DNA from: Arenibacter sp. 6A1
GTDB lineage: Bacteria; Bacteroidota; Bacteroidia; Flavobacteriales; Flavobacteriaceae
NCBI RefSeq assembly: GCF_012272855.1
Contig: NZ_JAAXCQ010000004.1
Location: forward strand, 124,001 to 188,000
Length of the DNA stretch: 64,000 nucleotides
Reading direction: 5' to 3'
Positions 45,505 to 54,023 of the stretch are shown in pieces. The notes beneath the pieces are model-generated. The model had not been told where the DNA came from, made no database searches, and was given only the letters and a program-made list of their open reading frames with translations. How positions within the stretch are numbered: the stretch's first letter is position 1; every line of letters starts with the position of its first letter. The position numbers and the translations under genes were made by a program.

Positions 45505-46185
45505 CTCCTAATTATTTTGAGCAAAGGTAAAGTTTATAATCTTTATAAAAAGAAGGGAACGCTATCGAAATTTGAAATACTACGAAAGTCCTTTGCTAAA
45601 AACGTATCCATTTTACCAAATGCATTTAAATTCACTAATTTCGATAGCGAAGAATTCGGCAACTAAATAGCCGCTACAATATACTTTTAGGAGGCCATAT
45701 TTTCGATGTGTAGTAATTCCCAACCGGGACTGTTGAATTCAGAAAATGTTTTCCCCCTGGTATGATAAAGAAAGACTTTTAAAATTATTAGCTTGGGTAG
45801 CTCCTAAAGGCCGTAACAGTTTTTCTTTTGTGATTTTTCTTCCCTTCCTACTTCATTATTTTATAGATTCACGGGCGACTTCTCCAATGAGCCCACTGCG
45901 CCTTATAATATGCCTGGGATCTATATGATTCCTACCACTCTTTTTTACCTAAAATACCCAGAAAGATTTAAGTCAAAGTGCCATAAAAAAAACAGAAAAC
46001 AGCTCTTAGGTCTGTAAACCGTAGCAGTAAGCACAATACCGATGCTGCATGGGTCTGCGCGATAGTGCCAATTAAAAAAAATAATATAGAAATTCGTTTG
46101 GCTTTATTGAAAAGAAAGACTACCTTAAATCATTGAATATGCAGCGCTATTCTAGAGCGATTTATTAACTTAAAACCTATATCTT
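45505..46185. other. Intergenic region between helicase and hpf genes
   Basis: About 680 bases. The left part holds the inverted repeat at 45560-45649. The right part carries the promoter of the hibernation factor. A 60-codon frame at 45746 lacks coding character. No other structure is seen. Confidence 0.5.
45560..45649. repeat. 13-bp perfect inverted repeat upstream of the RhlE-like gene
   Basis: CGCTATCGAAATT and AATTTCGATAGCG enclose a 64-base spacer. Located 56-145 bases before the helicase start on the minus strand; possible RNA leader structure or binding site. Confidence 0.7.
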
Positions 46186-46488
46186 ATGACTATCAACTTT
46201 CAATATGATGATGTAAAAGCAAGTGCGCGACTTGAGGAATTAACGACCAAAAAACTCAATAAAATAGAAGATAAATATGATTTTATAATCCGTGCCGATG
46301 TGTTTTTTAGAAAGGAAAAAACTTCGACCCCAGAAACCGGATTAATTTGTAACATAAGATTAAGTGCTCCAGGACCACGCTTGTTTGCCGAATCTAATAG
46401 AAGTAAGTTTGAAATTGCAATTACCGATTCTGTAGATGATTTAGAACGTCAATTGGAAAAGAGAAAAAGTAAAATGAAAACATATTAA
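46186..46488 (+). CDS. hpf: Ribosome hibernation-promoting factor (short form)
   Basis: 100 residues, the HPF/YfiA fold: beta-alpha-beta-beta-beta-alpha with helix one around ARLEELTTKKLNKIEDKY and the second helix DSVDDLERQLEKRK. It binds the 30S decoding site and silences ribosomes in stationary phase; the short form makes 100S dimers only with RMF-like help. No long-form C-terminal domain. Its own transcript ends at a strong hairpin (46549-46587). No stress regulator gene lies beside it. Confidence 0.92.
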   Translation: MTINFQYDDVKASARLEELTTKKLNKIEDKYDFIIRADVFFRKEKTSTPETGLICNIRLSAPGPRLFAESNRSKFEIAITDSVDDLERQLEKRKSKMKTY

Positions 46489-46548
46489 TACGCGATATTG
46501 CCCTTGATGACAGCAAGGATTTAAACTTTAATGACCGAGTGTCAATAC

Positions 46549-46587
46549 AAATCCCCGTGCACAATTACAAATTGCGCACGGGGATTT
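46549..46587. terminator. Bidirectional terminator after hpf
   Basis: AAATCCCCGTGC pairs exactly with GCACGGGGATTT around an inner stem CAATT/AATTG. It lies between hpf (plus) and the convergent hypothetical gene (minus). Confidence 0.85.
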
Positions 46588-46663
46588 ATATTTTAGTATA
46601 CTCTGTTTTTGGTAACGTACTGTCTTTCCCTCCTTACCCAATATACAGGGGATATTTCTTGTT

Positions 46664-47008
46664 TCAATTTTCCCTATCTTCAAAGGAGGTTTTGGCCAAA
46701 TTATTCAACAATCTATTAGAGAACGGCTTTTTTGTTAGGTCTCTTAATAGTTTTTGTTTTTTGCGATCGGAAATCGTCAAGGAATCCAAAAAACCCCTTC
46801 TCCTTTTAGCTTCTGAAATCCGGTCCTTTTTTAAACGGATCCTAGTTTCTTTGGAAAGAACCATCCCTGGCTCAAATTGCTCTAAAAGAGTCCTGTTGAC
46901 AATTTCGTGTTTAGGAATTACCAAGGTGTCACCATTTGTTTGAGCAGTTGTTTTTAAGCTAACTGCCAAACAAAAAAGAACACAAGGAAGAAAAGTATAA
47001 CGACACAT
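46664..47008 (-). CDS. Small secreted protein, unknown
   Basis: 114 residues from the Met at 47008. A signal peptide (FLPCVLFCLAVSLKTTAQ) with cleavage after Ala-Gln leads to a short, charged helical domain with RIRLKKDRISEAKRRR and FLDSLTISDRKKQKLL, strongly basic. No family recognised. It would be periplasmic or extracellular. It is divergent from the TerC-type gene and convergent to hpf. Confidence 0.6.
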   Translation of the reverse strand: MCRYTFLPCVLFCLAVSLKTTAQTNGDTLVIPKHEIVNRTLLEQFEPGMVLSKETRIRLKKDRISEAKRRRGFLDSLTISDRKKQKLLRDLTKKPFSNRLLNNLAKTSFEDREN

Positions 47009-47255
47009 AAATCCCACTTTAAAGAGGTCTTCTTTAATTTACGAAAATTAAAGGAGGTTGAAGCTCTTTATAAAAAAGCATTTTATGATCTTTAACGACT
47101 AATTGAACCCTAGGTCGAAGATATACAATAATTACTCAATTAACCTCCTGAAAGTGAAACAATAATAAACCTATAATTATTTCAAATATTGCAAATTTTT
47201 CCGTCTATTCATATCGAAAGGATGCTTACATTTGTGCCTTTAATAGGATACTTTT

Positions 47256-48200
47256 ATGTTAATTTGGGGTACTTTTATTGGTCTGATTATAGTTTTTCTT
47301 GCCTTAGATTTGGGCGTTTTCCACAAAAACGACCATGTCATAAAAACCAAGGAAGCGGGCATATGGACTGCTATTTGGGTAACGGTAGCTTTAAGTTTTA
47401 GCGGCGTTATATATTGGTTATTTTCCGCCGGTTTAATTGATAACCCTACAGGGCTGACACCCAACAATGCGGTATTAAAATATATTACAGGCTACCTGAT
47501 AGAATTATCCCTAAGTATTGACAATGTATTTGTAATTGCAGTAATATTTTCTTCTTTTAAAATTCCAGCATTATACCAACATAGGGTCCTTTTTTGGGGT
47601 ATTTTAGGCGCCATCGTATTTAGGGCCTTGATGATTGTTTTTGGCGTGGCCCTAATCACCAAATTTGACTGGGTTATTTATGTTTTTGGGGTTTTCTTGT
47701 TATTCACAGCCTTTAAAATGCTAAAATCCGACGATAAAGGTTTTGACCCAAAAACATCCTTTATTTTTAAACAGCTAAAAAAGATATATCCGATAACATC
47801 GGCCATAAAAGGCCATGATTTTTTTATAAAACGAATGGGAGTCAATGCGGCCACGCCGCTTTTTGTAGCATTGGTCATTATAGAACTAACGGATATATTA
47901 TTTGCCTTAGACAGTATTCCGGCTATCCTAGCCATTACAGCCGATCCGTTTATTGTCTTTAGCTCTAATATTTTAGCTATTTTGGGGTTGCGTTCTATGT
48001 ATTTTTTAATCTCCCGTATGCTAGAAAAGTTTAGATATATCAACTATAGCCTGGTCGTTATATTAGCCTTTGTTGGTTTAAAAATGTTATTTACGCACCA
48101 TATAGAGATTCCAGAATGGGTATCTTTGACAGTGATCTCAGTTGCCTTGGCGGGCGGGGTATTAGCTTCCTTGGTGATCCCTGAAAAGAAAGTTGCTTAA
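47256..48200 (+). CDS. TerC/Alx-family membrane protein
   Basis: 314 residues with about eight transmembrane helices. The family acidic motifs are in LALDLGVFHK, IELSLSIDNVFV and ELTDILFALDSIP, where the Asp residues lie within the membrane and are thought to bind cations. TerC-type proteins help load manganese or other metals onto exported proteins, and Alx is induced by alkaline pH. The gene converges with the acyl carrier protein gene with only eight bases between. It is not part of a tellurite operon. Confidence 0.88.
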   Translation: MLIWGTFIGLIIVFLALDLGVFHKNDHVIKTKEAGIWTAIWVTVALSFSGVIYWLFSAGLIDNPTGLTPNNAVLKYITGYLIELSLSIDNVFVIAVIFSSFKIPALYQHRVLFWGILGAIVFRALMIVFGVALITKFDWVIYVFGVFLLFTAFKMLKSDDKGFDPKTSFIFKQLKKIYPITSAIKGHDFFIKRMGVNAATPLFVALVIIELTDILFALDSIPAILAITADPFIVFSSNILAILGLRSMYFLISRMLEKFRYINYSLVVILAFVGLKMLFTHHIEIPEWVSLTVISVALAGGVLASLVIPEKKVA

Positions 48201-48208
48201 AGGGTGTT

Positions 48209-48466
48209 TTATGCTTTGTTTAGAAGTTTTTGATCGATGATATAAAGAGCATCTTTGACCGTTTTCATTTGGTCCATATCCTCATTTTCGATTTTTATAT
48301 GAAAGGCATCCTCGACATCGAGGACGATATCGACCAAATTAGCCGAATTGATATTTAACTCCGAGGTGAAATTACTTTCCGCTTCAATAGCTTCCTCGGA
48401 AACATCTTCCGGAAGATAGATCTTTACGATATTCTTTAAGGTTTTAAAACGCTCTTCGTTTCTCAT
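48209..48466 (-). CDS. Acyl carrier protein of the PKS cluster
   Basis: 85 residues from the Met at 48466, which lies inside the last bases of the upstream ketosynthase gene. The carrier helix has Ser41 in INSANLVDIV in place of the usual DSL, so phosphopantetheine attachment is expected at Ser41. Acidic helices (EDVSEEAIEAE and NEDMDQM) are typical. It is the last gene of the type III PKS operon and would carry the acyl chain extended by the ketosynthase. The Asn and Ala flanking Ser are unusual for a primary ACP. Confidence 0.88.
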   Translation of the reverse strand: MRNEERFKTLKNIVKIYLPEDVSEEAIEAESNFTSELNINSANLVDIVLDVEDAFHIKIENEDMDQMKTVKDALYIIDQKLLNKA

Positions 48467-48473
48467 ACAATGG

Positions 48474-49748
48474 TTATTTAGGATACTCTTTAAAGATAAC
48501 ACATGCATTCACATCTCCAAAGCCAAAACTTGCTTTTGCCACTATTTTAGGCTGATATTGTATGGTTTGTTGGGGAATTTTGCTCGCATCTATACAGGCT
48601 AAAATTTCGGGGTGTATGTCCGGGCAGTTCTGATTTCCAAACACCAATCCTTCTTTTAGCTGTAATACCGTGGCTACCGATTCTATACTGCCCGATGCTG
48701 CCAAGCAATGCCCCACTATGCCTTTGGTCGAATTGATATAGGGAAAATCAATTCCCTTCCTTTGTAAGGCTTCACTCCAGTTCCGAATTTCATCGACATC
48801 CTTTTTGGTTGCGGTCAAATGTCCATTAATTACATCTATATCTTTCTCATGCACCTCAGCATTTTTTAGAGCTGCCTTTATACACCCTTGTACGGCCGCA
48901 CTGTTGGGCGCTGTCATACTACCGTTCCCGCGCTGTCCTCCGCTGTTTACGGCCCCGCCCAAGACCTCGGCATATATGGTAACCCCACGCTTCAAGGCGG
49001 AGTCTAGGGATTCGAGTACCAAAGCCCCCGCGCCGCTCCCAGGCACAAAACCTGCAGCACTGTCGCTCATTGGCCTGCTTGCCAGGGTTGGATTATCATT
49101 GTATTGGTTGGGTAAAATTCTCATGGCATCAAAACCTCCCCATACATAGGGACCGCTATCACTGGTACTCCCTACCAGCATGCGACTGGCCATTCCCGAC
49201 CTGATTCTTTCATAGCCCATTATAAGGCCCTCCGTTCCCGTACAACAAGCAGAAGAATTGGTCGTTACTTGATTGCCACAACCAAGAATCCCTCCCAAAT
49301 ACGCACTAATACCGCTCGCCATAGTCTGTATAACCGTAGTACTGCCTAATCTTCTTGTATTATTGGCATCAATGAGATGTATCGCTTCCCTAAACGTATC
49401 GACCCCTAAAGTTCCGGCTCCAAACACAATTCCACTGTCCCAATCGGGCTCTTCCTTAGCTGCCTTTTGCAATCCCGCATCTGCCCAGGCATCCATACCG
49501 GCAATTACTCCATAAACGATACCACTAGCACTTAAGCCTTTTCTTTGCAAAGGCGAAAAATAAGCTTCCAAAATCGCTGGTGTAACTTCTGGTTTCCCAG
49601 CAATCTGGCAAGAAAACCCTAAAGCTGCCAATTCCTGGTGAAAGGCTATCCCACTCTCGCCCTTTTGTAGGGTTTTGAGGAAATTGGAGATCCCTACTCC
49701 CTTTGGAGCGCAGACACCAAGCCCTGTGATTACGACACGTTTTTTCAT
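48474..49748 (-). CDS. Beta-ketoacyl-ACP synthase (KAS II-like)
   Basis: 424 residues. The Cys-His-His triad of a FabF-type condensing enzyme is intact: Cys168 in SSACCTG, His310 in NGHLTAT and His347 in GIVGHCLAASG. The N-terminus (RVVITGLGVCAPKG) and C-terminus (VAKASFGFGDVNACV) match the thiolase fold. It extends an ACP-bound chain with malonyl-ACP. Its gene lies in the PKS operon between the dehydratase and ACP genes, so it probably builds the starter chain for the type III PKS rather than serving fatty acid synthesis. No ketoreductase is encoded nearby. Confidence 0.9.
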   Translation of the reverse strand: MKKRVVITGLGVCAPKGVGISNFLKTLQKGESGIAFHQELAALGFSCQIAGKPEVTPAILEAYFSPLQRKGLSASGIVYGVIAGMDAWADAGLQKAAKEEPDWDSGIVFGAGTLGVDTFREAIHLIDANNTRRLGSTTVIQTMASGISAYLGGILGCGNQVTTNSSACCTGTEGLIMGYERIRSGMASRMLVGSTSDSGPYVWGGFDAMRILPNQYNDNPTLASRPMSDSAAGFVPGSGAGALVLESLDSALKRGVTIYAEVLGGAVNSGGQRGNGSMTAPNSAAVQGCIKAALKNAEVHEKDIDVINGHLTATKKDVDEIRNWSEALQRKGIDFPYINSTKGIVGHCLAASGSIESVATVLQLKEGLVFGNQNCPDIHPEILACIDASKIPQQTIQYQPKIVAKASFGFGDVNACVIFKEYPK

Positions 49749-49842
49749 AGGTGGATATTTATTGGTTTTTAAGGGTCATAGGTAATTTGATTATCTTCAT
49801 TCATATATACGACCAGTTTTCACTCATGCTTATTTCATGCTT

Positions 49843-50283
49843 TTATATTTTTAACATCCCTTCTAAAACTCCTTGGCATACCAACTGCCCATTTCCATTA
49901 TGCATTTTAACCAGACATTTTAATTTATGAAACCTAAAATACACAAGACTTGAGCTTACGGTAACTGTTTCCTTTGGATACACCGGCAACAAAAAATCCA
50001 TTTGCGAACTGCTTAAGGCTATTTGGGGGTTTTTAAAATCGGCCTGTTCTTTCTTTAGCAGGTAAATACCCAAACAGACCAACCCAATCTGCGCGCAACA
50101 CTCCGTTAAAATAACTCCTGGGGTTACCGGATATTCTTTAAAGTGTCCTCGGTAAAAATCTTCCTCTAACTTAAAGGTATAGGAACCTGTAACCCCATCT
50201 TCATTAACCGATGCTAAGTCATTTACAAACAAGAAGGGCTCCTTATAAGGAAGTAGGTCCAAAATTTCTTTATATGTATTCAT
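49843..50283 (-). CDS. FabZ-like 3-hydroxyacyl-ACP dehydratase
   Basis: 146 residues, a hot-dog fold. The catalytic His47 is in RGHFKEYPVTPG and Glu61 in LTECCAQ, both placed as in FabZ, so dehydratase activity is expected. It removes water from a 3-hydroxyacyl-ACP. It is the fourth gene of the PKS operon and would act between the ketosynthase and the next elongation round. Gaps of 67 and 94 bases to its neighbours are larger than in the rest of the operon. Confidence 0.88.
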   Translation of the reverse strand: MNTYKEILDLLPYKEPFLFVNDLASVNEDGVTGSYTFKLEEDFYRGHFKEYPVTPGVILTECCAQIGLVCLGIYLLKKEQADFKNPQIALSSSQMDFLLPVYPKETVTVSSSLVYFRFHKLKCLVKMHNGNGQLVCQGVLEGMLKI

Positions 50284-50350
50284 ACCTCATATTAATTAAT
50301 CCTTTAAAGCATGCTTTTCCTAATGGTGAAAATTATCTTCCTAAACATGT

Positions 50351-51406
50351 CTACCACTCCAGCAACACCCGCTGTGCCGAAAACCCCGGACCAAAACTCA
50401 ACACCAGCCCTTGCTCTCCCTCAGAAATATTCTTTTCCAAATAACGTTCTAAAACATAAAGAACGGTTGCGCTGCTCATATTTCCATAAAGGCGAAGGGT
50501 CTCTCTGGTCTCATCAATATTTTTACCTAGTTTCCCAAATAATTCTTCTACGGTTTGTACAATTTTTTTTCCTCCTGGATGAAAAATCAAATGATTGACC
50601 TTGTCTATATCACTGCCGTATTTATTTAAAAAAGGATGTATAATTGCTGGAAAATGTTCGGATATCGTTTCGGGTACCGCAGGATCCAAGATCATTTTCA
50701 AACCTGTATTGGCCAGCTCAAAACCCATTAATCGGGTCGTATTTTCGAAGTGATACATTTCGCCCCCCACTATACTAGGACCTATGGCCCCTAGCTCAGA
50801 GGACAATAAAACGCAGGCCGCCCCATCGCCAAAAATAGCGGCACTGACCATATTGGCCATGGAATAATCATTTAACTGAAAGGTAGCGGTTGGACTTTCG
50901 ACTGCCACAATAGCGGCTCTTTTACCCGGATTGGATTTTAGGAAATTATAGGCATAGATAAGCCCGGAAACACCTGCAGCGCATCCCATTTCTGTAACGG
51001 GCAAGCGAACCACATCTTGGCGCATCCCTAAATCATCAATTAAATAGGCATCAAGAGATGGGATCATTATCCCCGTACAACTGACCGTAATAATAAAATC
51101 TAAACTTTTTGCTGACCAATCGCTTTTATAAAGTGCTTTTTCTAATACTTTTTTCCCCAGTTTACGGACTTCACGACTATAAATATCATTTTTCTCTTGA
51201 AAAGATGTCGCCTTAAAAACCTCTTCCGGCGCCATAATACTGTAGCGTTTGTCTACAGCAGCACCTTCAAATATTTTTAAAACCTTCCGCTGAAATCGTC
51301 CCTCCTGCTCCCTTAACCACCATTTTACCAATGGCAGAATATCTTTTGTTTCCCTACTATAGATGGGCAATTCCTTTGTAACCGTGACAATTTTTACCTT
51401 ATTCAT
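50351..51406 (-). CDS. Type III polyketide synthase
   Basis: 351 residues. The chalcone synthase-type triad is complete: Cys142 in EMGCAAGVSG, His276 in IFHPGGKK and Asn309 in LYGNMSSATV. The CoA-tunnel motif SCTGIMIPSLDAYL and the C-terminal SFGPGFSAQ are in place. It condenses an acyl starter with malonyl-CoA units and cyclises the chain, usually to an alkylresorcinol, alkylpyrone or phloroglucinol. The gene overlaps the methyltransferase gene by 8 bases. The starter could come from the ACP, ketosynthase and dehydratase encoded next to it. The exact product cannot be told. Confidence 0.94.
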   Translation of the reverse strand: MNKVKIVTVTKELPIYSRETKDILPLVKWWLREQEGRFQRKVLKIFEGAAVDKRYSIMAPEEVFKATSFQEKNDIYSREVRKLGKKVLEKALYKSDWSAKSLDFIITVSCTGIMIPSLDAYLIDDLGMRQDVVRLPVTEMGCAAGVSGLIYAYNFLKSNPGKRAAIVAVESPTATFQLNDYSMANMVSAAIFGDGAACVLLSSELGAIGPSIVGGEMYHFENTTRLMGFELANTGLKMILDPAVPETISEHFPAIIHPFLNKYGSDIDKVNHLIFHPGGKKIVQTVEELFGKLGKNIDETRETLRLYGNMSSATVLYVLERYLEKNISEGEQGLVLSFGPGFSAQRVLLEW

Positions 51407-52124
51407 ACCCTTCAGCTGTTTTTGTCCGTAAGACCCATAAATAACGAAACGCCCACTTCCACTTTATGGTATGCAGGACGTTTGGAATATTTTGTGAAAA
51501 AGCCATTAAATCCGATAGCACAAAGCCTCTTTTTATGGAAACCAAACCGTCGGACTTTCCAACCTTGGTTTTGATAAAAATTAAACTAAAGATCCAAAAT
51601 AACCCATAAGCCAGCTTACTCCTTTGCAGATCATTAATAATCACTCCTAAACGGGCTACTTTAACGAATTGATCTAGAAACAAGGGTATTTCTTGGGAAC
51701 TAAAATGATGCATGGTAAGGGTCGATAATACAATATCACAGTCGATTTCGTGAGCTTCTAAACTTAAGATATCCCTATTCTGATAGCTGATATTGGGAAA
51801 ACTTGTCGACATAGCTTTGGCTATTTCAATACCATTTTCACTAAGATCGATACCTATTAAATTTAATTTAAAAGGCTCATTTTTAAAATACCGGACCACC
51901 TTTCTCAACATAGTACCATCTCCACACCCCATATCTATAATCGTATAACTGTTTTTCGGATTTTCATGGATGATTTTTTTAATCGCTTTAAGAGTAATCG
52001 TATATCCGTTCAGGATAACATTGACGCGATTAATGTCGAACAATATTTCTTGTAACGAACCGAGATCTACAGAAGGATCGTCCATCATTTCTATTTCGGA
52101 ACTACGGGTGTCAAAATTCATCAA
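51399..52124 (-). CDS. SAM-dependent methyltransferase of the PKS cluster
   Basis: 241 residues, class I fold: motif I IDMGCGDGTML, the acidic motif II end GIDLSENGI and the post-I region DIVLSTLTMHHF. It likely methylates the phenolic or pyrone product (on O or C). Two neighbours overlap it: the FAD oxidoreductase by 4 bases (ATGA junction) and the type III PKS by 8, so translation is probably coupled. A C-terminal hydrophobic stretch (AYGLFWIFSLIFIK) suggests membrane contact, which would suit a lipid substrate. Confidence 0.88.
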   Translation of the reverse strand: MMNFDTRSSEIEMMDDPSVDLGSLQEILFDINRVNVILNGYTITLKAIKKIIHENPKNSYTIIDMGCGDGTMLRKVVRYFKNEPFKLNLIGIDLSENGIEIAKAMSTSFPNISYQNRDILSLEAHEIDCDIVLSTLTMHHFSSQEIPLFLDQFVKVARLGVIINDLQRSKLAYGLFWIFSLIFIKTKVGKSDGLVSIKRGFVLSDLMAFSQNIPNVLHTIKWKWAFRYLWVLRTKTAEGYE

Positions 52125-53242
52125 AATCGAATAGTTTTACCATGAGTATTGCCAATAAGTCTTTTTACCATAGAAGGCGATTTCGATGCCAATTGAACAA
52201 CCACTTCCAAGCTTTTTTCATGTAGCAATAAGGACTGTAAATTCCTTCCCAACCACAATCTTCTGCCAAAGGTATTTCTCCATTGCTTTATATAGTCCTT
52301 TTCCATCCGATTGCGGTTATAGGTCTTTTCCCTAAAAAAACAATCTATTGTTTCTGCAGCGATTTTAGCGCTATGAATGGCCATAGCCATGCCATTTCCA
52401 CAAAGTGGGTGTATTAAGCCAGCTGTATCGCCGCACATAAGAATATGATTTTCTACAGTACTTTTCTTTTCAAAGCCCACTTGCCCAATAGTTTCAGGAG
52501 CTGGAAATAACTGTTGAGCCTCTTCTAAAAACTGCCCTAACAAGGGATTCTTGGAAACCACATTCTTATTAAAATGAGCTATACTTTTCTCTTTTTTAAA
52601 ACTGTCATAAGAAACCAAATAACAAAAATTAACCGCTCCAGACTCTGTTTTAGACAATCCTCCATACCCCCCCCTAAAATTGTGCAGGGCTACTGTATTA
52701 TCTGGGAAACCGTCTAATTTATAATGGGCCTTTACCGCAAGCCAGGGCGATTTCCCTCCTGTAAAACCACGTTGTAACTGCTTATCCAAGGCACTTCTTT
52801 TTCCATAAGCTCCAATGGCTACTTTGCCGTGATAGACTGTTCCTTTATCGGTCTTTATAATAAAAGTGTCCCTCTGAAATATTACGGAAACAACACTACC
52901 GAACACAAACCTTACTCCAACTTCCCTAGCTTTTAGATATAGTCTGTTATCTAAGGTATAGCGACTTATCCCCACACCCCCCATAGCAAGATCTGCCTGT
53001 AAGGTCCGTCCTTTTATGGTGCTTAACAACAAGTTATTTACTGGAACGGCATCGAGCAGGGAAATCCCTAAATAGTTTAGATAAGGTACAACTTCCTTAG
53101 ACAGGTACTCCCCACACACCTTATGATGTGGATAGGCTAGTTTCTCAAACACCAAAACACTATAGCCTTTTTTTTGTAAATCCAGGGCCGAGGTCAATCC
53201 GGCCAATCCACCTCCCACAATGAGTACATCAAATAAGATCAC
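52121..53242 (-). CDS. FAD-dependent oxidoreductase, geranylgeranyl-reductase-like
   Basis: 373 residues. The N-terminal Rossmann motif VGGGLAGLTSALDL binds FAD, and the second flavin motif is MCGDTAGLIHPLCGNGMAMA. Overall layout is that of the geranylgeranyl reductase / UbiH-like hydroxylase group. It heads the operon and could hydroxylate the ring to a quinone precursor, or reduce a double bond. By analogy with bacterial phenolic lipid clusters that pair a type III PKS with a methyltransferase and a flavin hydroxylase, ring hydroxylation is the preferred reading. Confidence 0.85.
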   Translation of the reverse strand: MILFDVLIVGGGLAGLTSALDLQKKGYSVLVFEKLAYPHHKVCGEYLSKEVVPYLNYLGISLLDAVPVNNLLLSTIKGRTLQADLAMGGVGISRYTLDNRLYLKAREVGVRFVFGSVVSVIFQRDTFIIKTDKGTVYHGKVAIGAYGKRSALDKQLQRGFTGGKSPWLAVKAHYKLDGFPDNTVALHNFRGGYGGLSKTESGAVNFCYLVSYDSFKKEKSIAHFNKNVVSKNPLLGQFLEEAQQLFPAPETIGQVGFEKKSTVENHILMCGDTAGLIHPLCGNGMAMAIHSAKIAAETIDCFFREKTYNRNRMEKDYIKQWRNTFGRRLWLGRNLQSLLLHEKSLEVVVQLASKSPSMVKRLIGNTHGKTIRF

Positions 53243-53268
53243 ATAAGAAAGGTACAGATTTTAAAGCA

Positions 53269-53297
53269 AAAAACCCGACGAATTTCGTCGGGTTTTT
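53269..53297. terminator. Terminator between the OmpA gene and the PKS operon
   Basis: AAAAACCCGACGAA pairs with TTCGTCGGGTTTTT, a 14-bp stem. On the minus strand it ends the ompA-like gene, so the PKS operon has its own promoter in the short gap before 53242. Confidence 0.85.
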
Positions 53298-53317
53298 CAA
53301 AGAAAAAAAATAAATTT

Positions 53318-54013
53318 TTATTGTTTTGCCTTGCTTAAAGCTTCTTGTTTTAATTTTTCATTGGCTACGATGACCAATTCTACCCTTCTATTCTTAGCCT
53401 TCCCTTCTGCCGTAGCATTGTCTGCCTTTGGCTGAGTCTCTCCATACCAGTTTGTGGTAAGTCTGCCACTCGAAATTCCCTTAGAAACTAAATAATCAGT
53501 TACGGATTGGGCGCGTTGTCTAGACAAGTTGTAGTTATACTCCTCGGCTCCTGCGCTATCGGTATGTCCTTCTACCAAAATATTGGTATCTGGATATTCT
53601 TTTAGGATACCGATCAATCTGTCCAAAGTGGTCGCCGAAGTGCCTTTTACGGTTGCTTTATTAGTGTCGAAATATACTCCGGCATCTTCATTAAAGGTTA
53701 CATTTATTCCTTCTCCTACACGGGTTACTTCTGCTCCTGGAATTTCCTCCTCGATACGCTCGGCCTGACGATCCATTCTATCTCCGATATATCCACCGGC
53801 AACACCTCCTACAACGGCCCCGATAATGGCACCAAGGGCTGTATTCTTTTTATTACCTACATTATTACCGATCACCCCTCCAATTACGGCACCACCTGCA
53901 GCACCGACTGCAGCACCTCTTTGCTTTTTGTTGGTGTTTTTTACAGCAGTACAACTACTAAAAGAAGCCAAAATAATAATGGCCGATAAACTACATACTA
54001 TTAATTTTTTCAT
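53318..54013 (-). CDS. OmpA-family lipoprotein with glycine zipper
   Basis: 231 residues from the Met at 54013. Lipobox SFSSC (Cys near residue 20) is followed by a glycine zipper (GAAVGAAGGAVIGGVIG and GAIIGAVVGGVAGGYIG), then an OmpA C-terminal peptidoglycan-binding domain (about 110-225; VYFDTNKATV, LVEGHTDSAG and NRRVEL). It ties the outer membrane to peptidoglycan. The lipocalin gene ends 10 bases upstream of its start, so both are one operon ended by the hairpin at 53269-53297. Confidence 0.92.
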   Translation of the reverse strand: MKKLIVCSLSAIIILASFSSCTAVKNTNKKQRGAAVGAAGGAVIGGVIGNNVGNKKNTALGAIIGAVVGGVAGGYIGDRMDRQAERIEEEIPGAEVTRVGEGINVTFNEDAGVYFDTNKATVKGTSATTLDRLIGILKEYPDTNILVEGHTDSAGAEEYNYNLSRQRAQSVTDYLVSKGISSGRLTTNWYGETQPKADNATAEGKAKNRRVELVIVANEKLKQEALSKAKQ

Positions 54014-54023
54014 GCTATTGATA

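Noticed and set aside
45746-45928. 60-codon frame between helicase and hpf
   Set aside because: Short, no motif, no promoter or neighbours supporting it.
48209-53242. Flexirubin or aryl polyene pigment cluster
   Set aside because: A type III PKS is the central enzyme and the ketosynthase/ACP set is minimal; the aromatic starter and acyltransferase genes typical of flexirubin clusters are missing.
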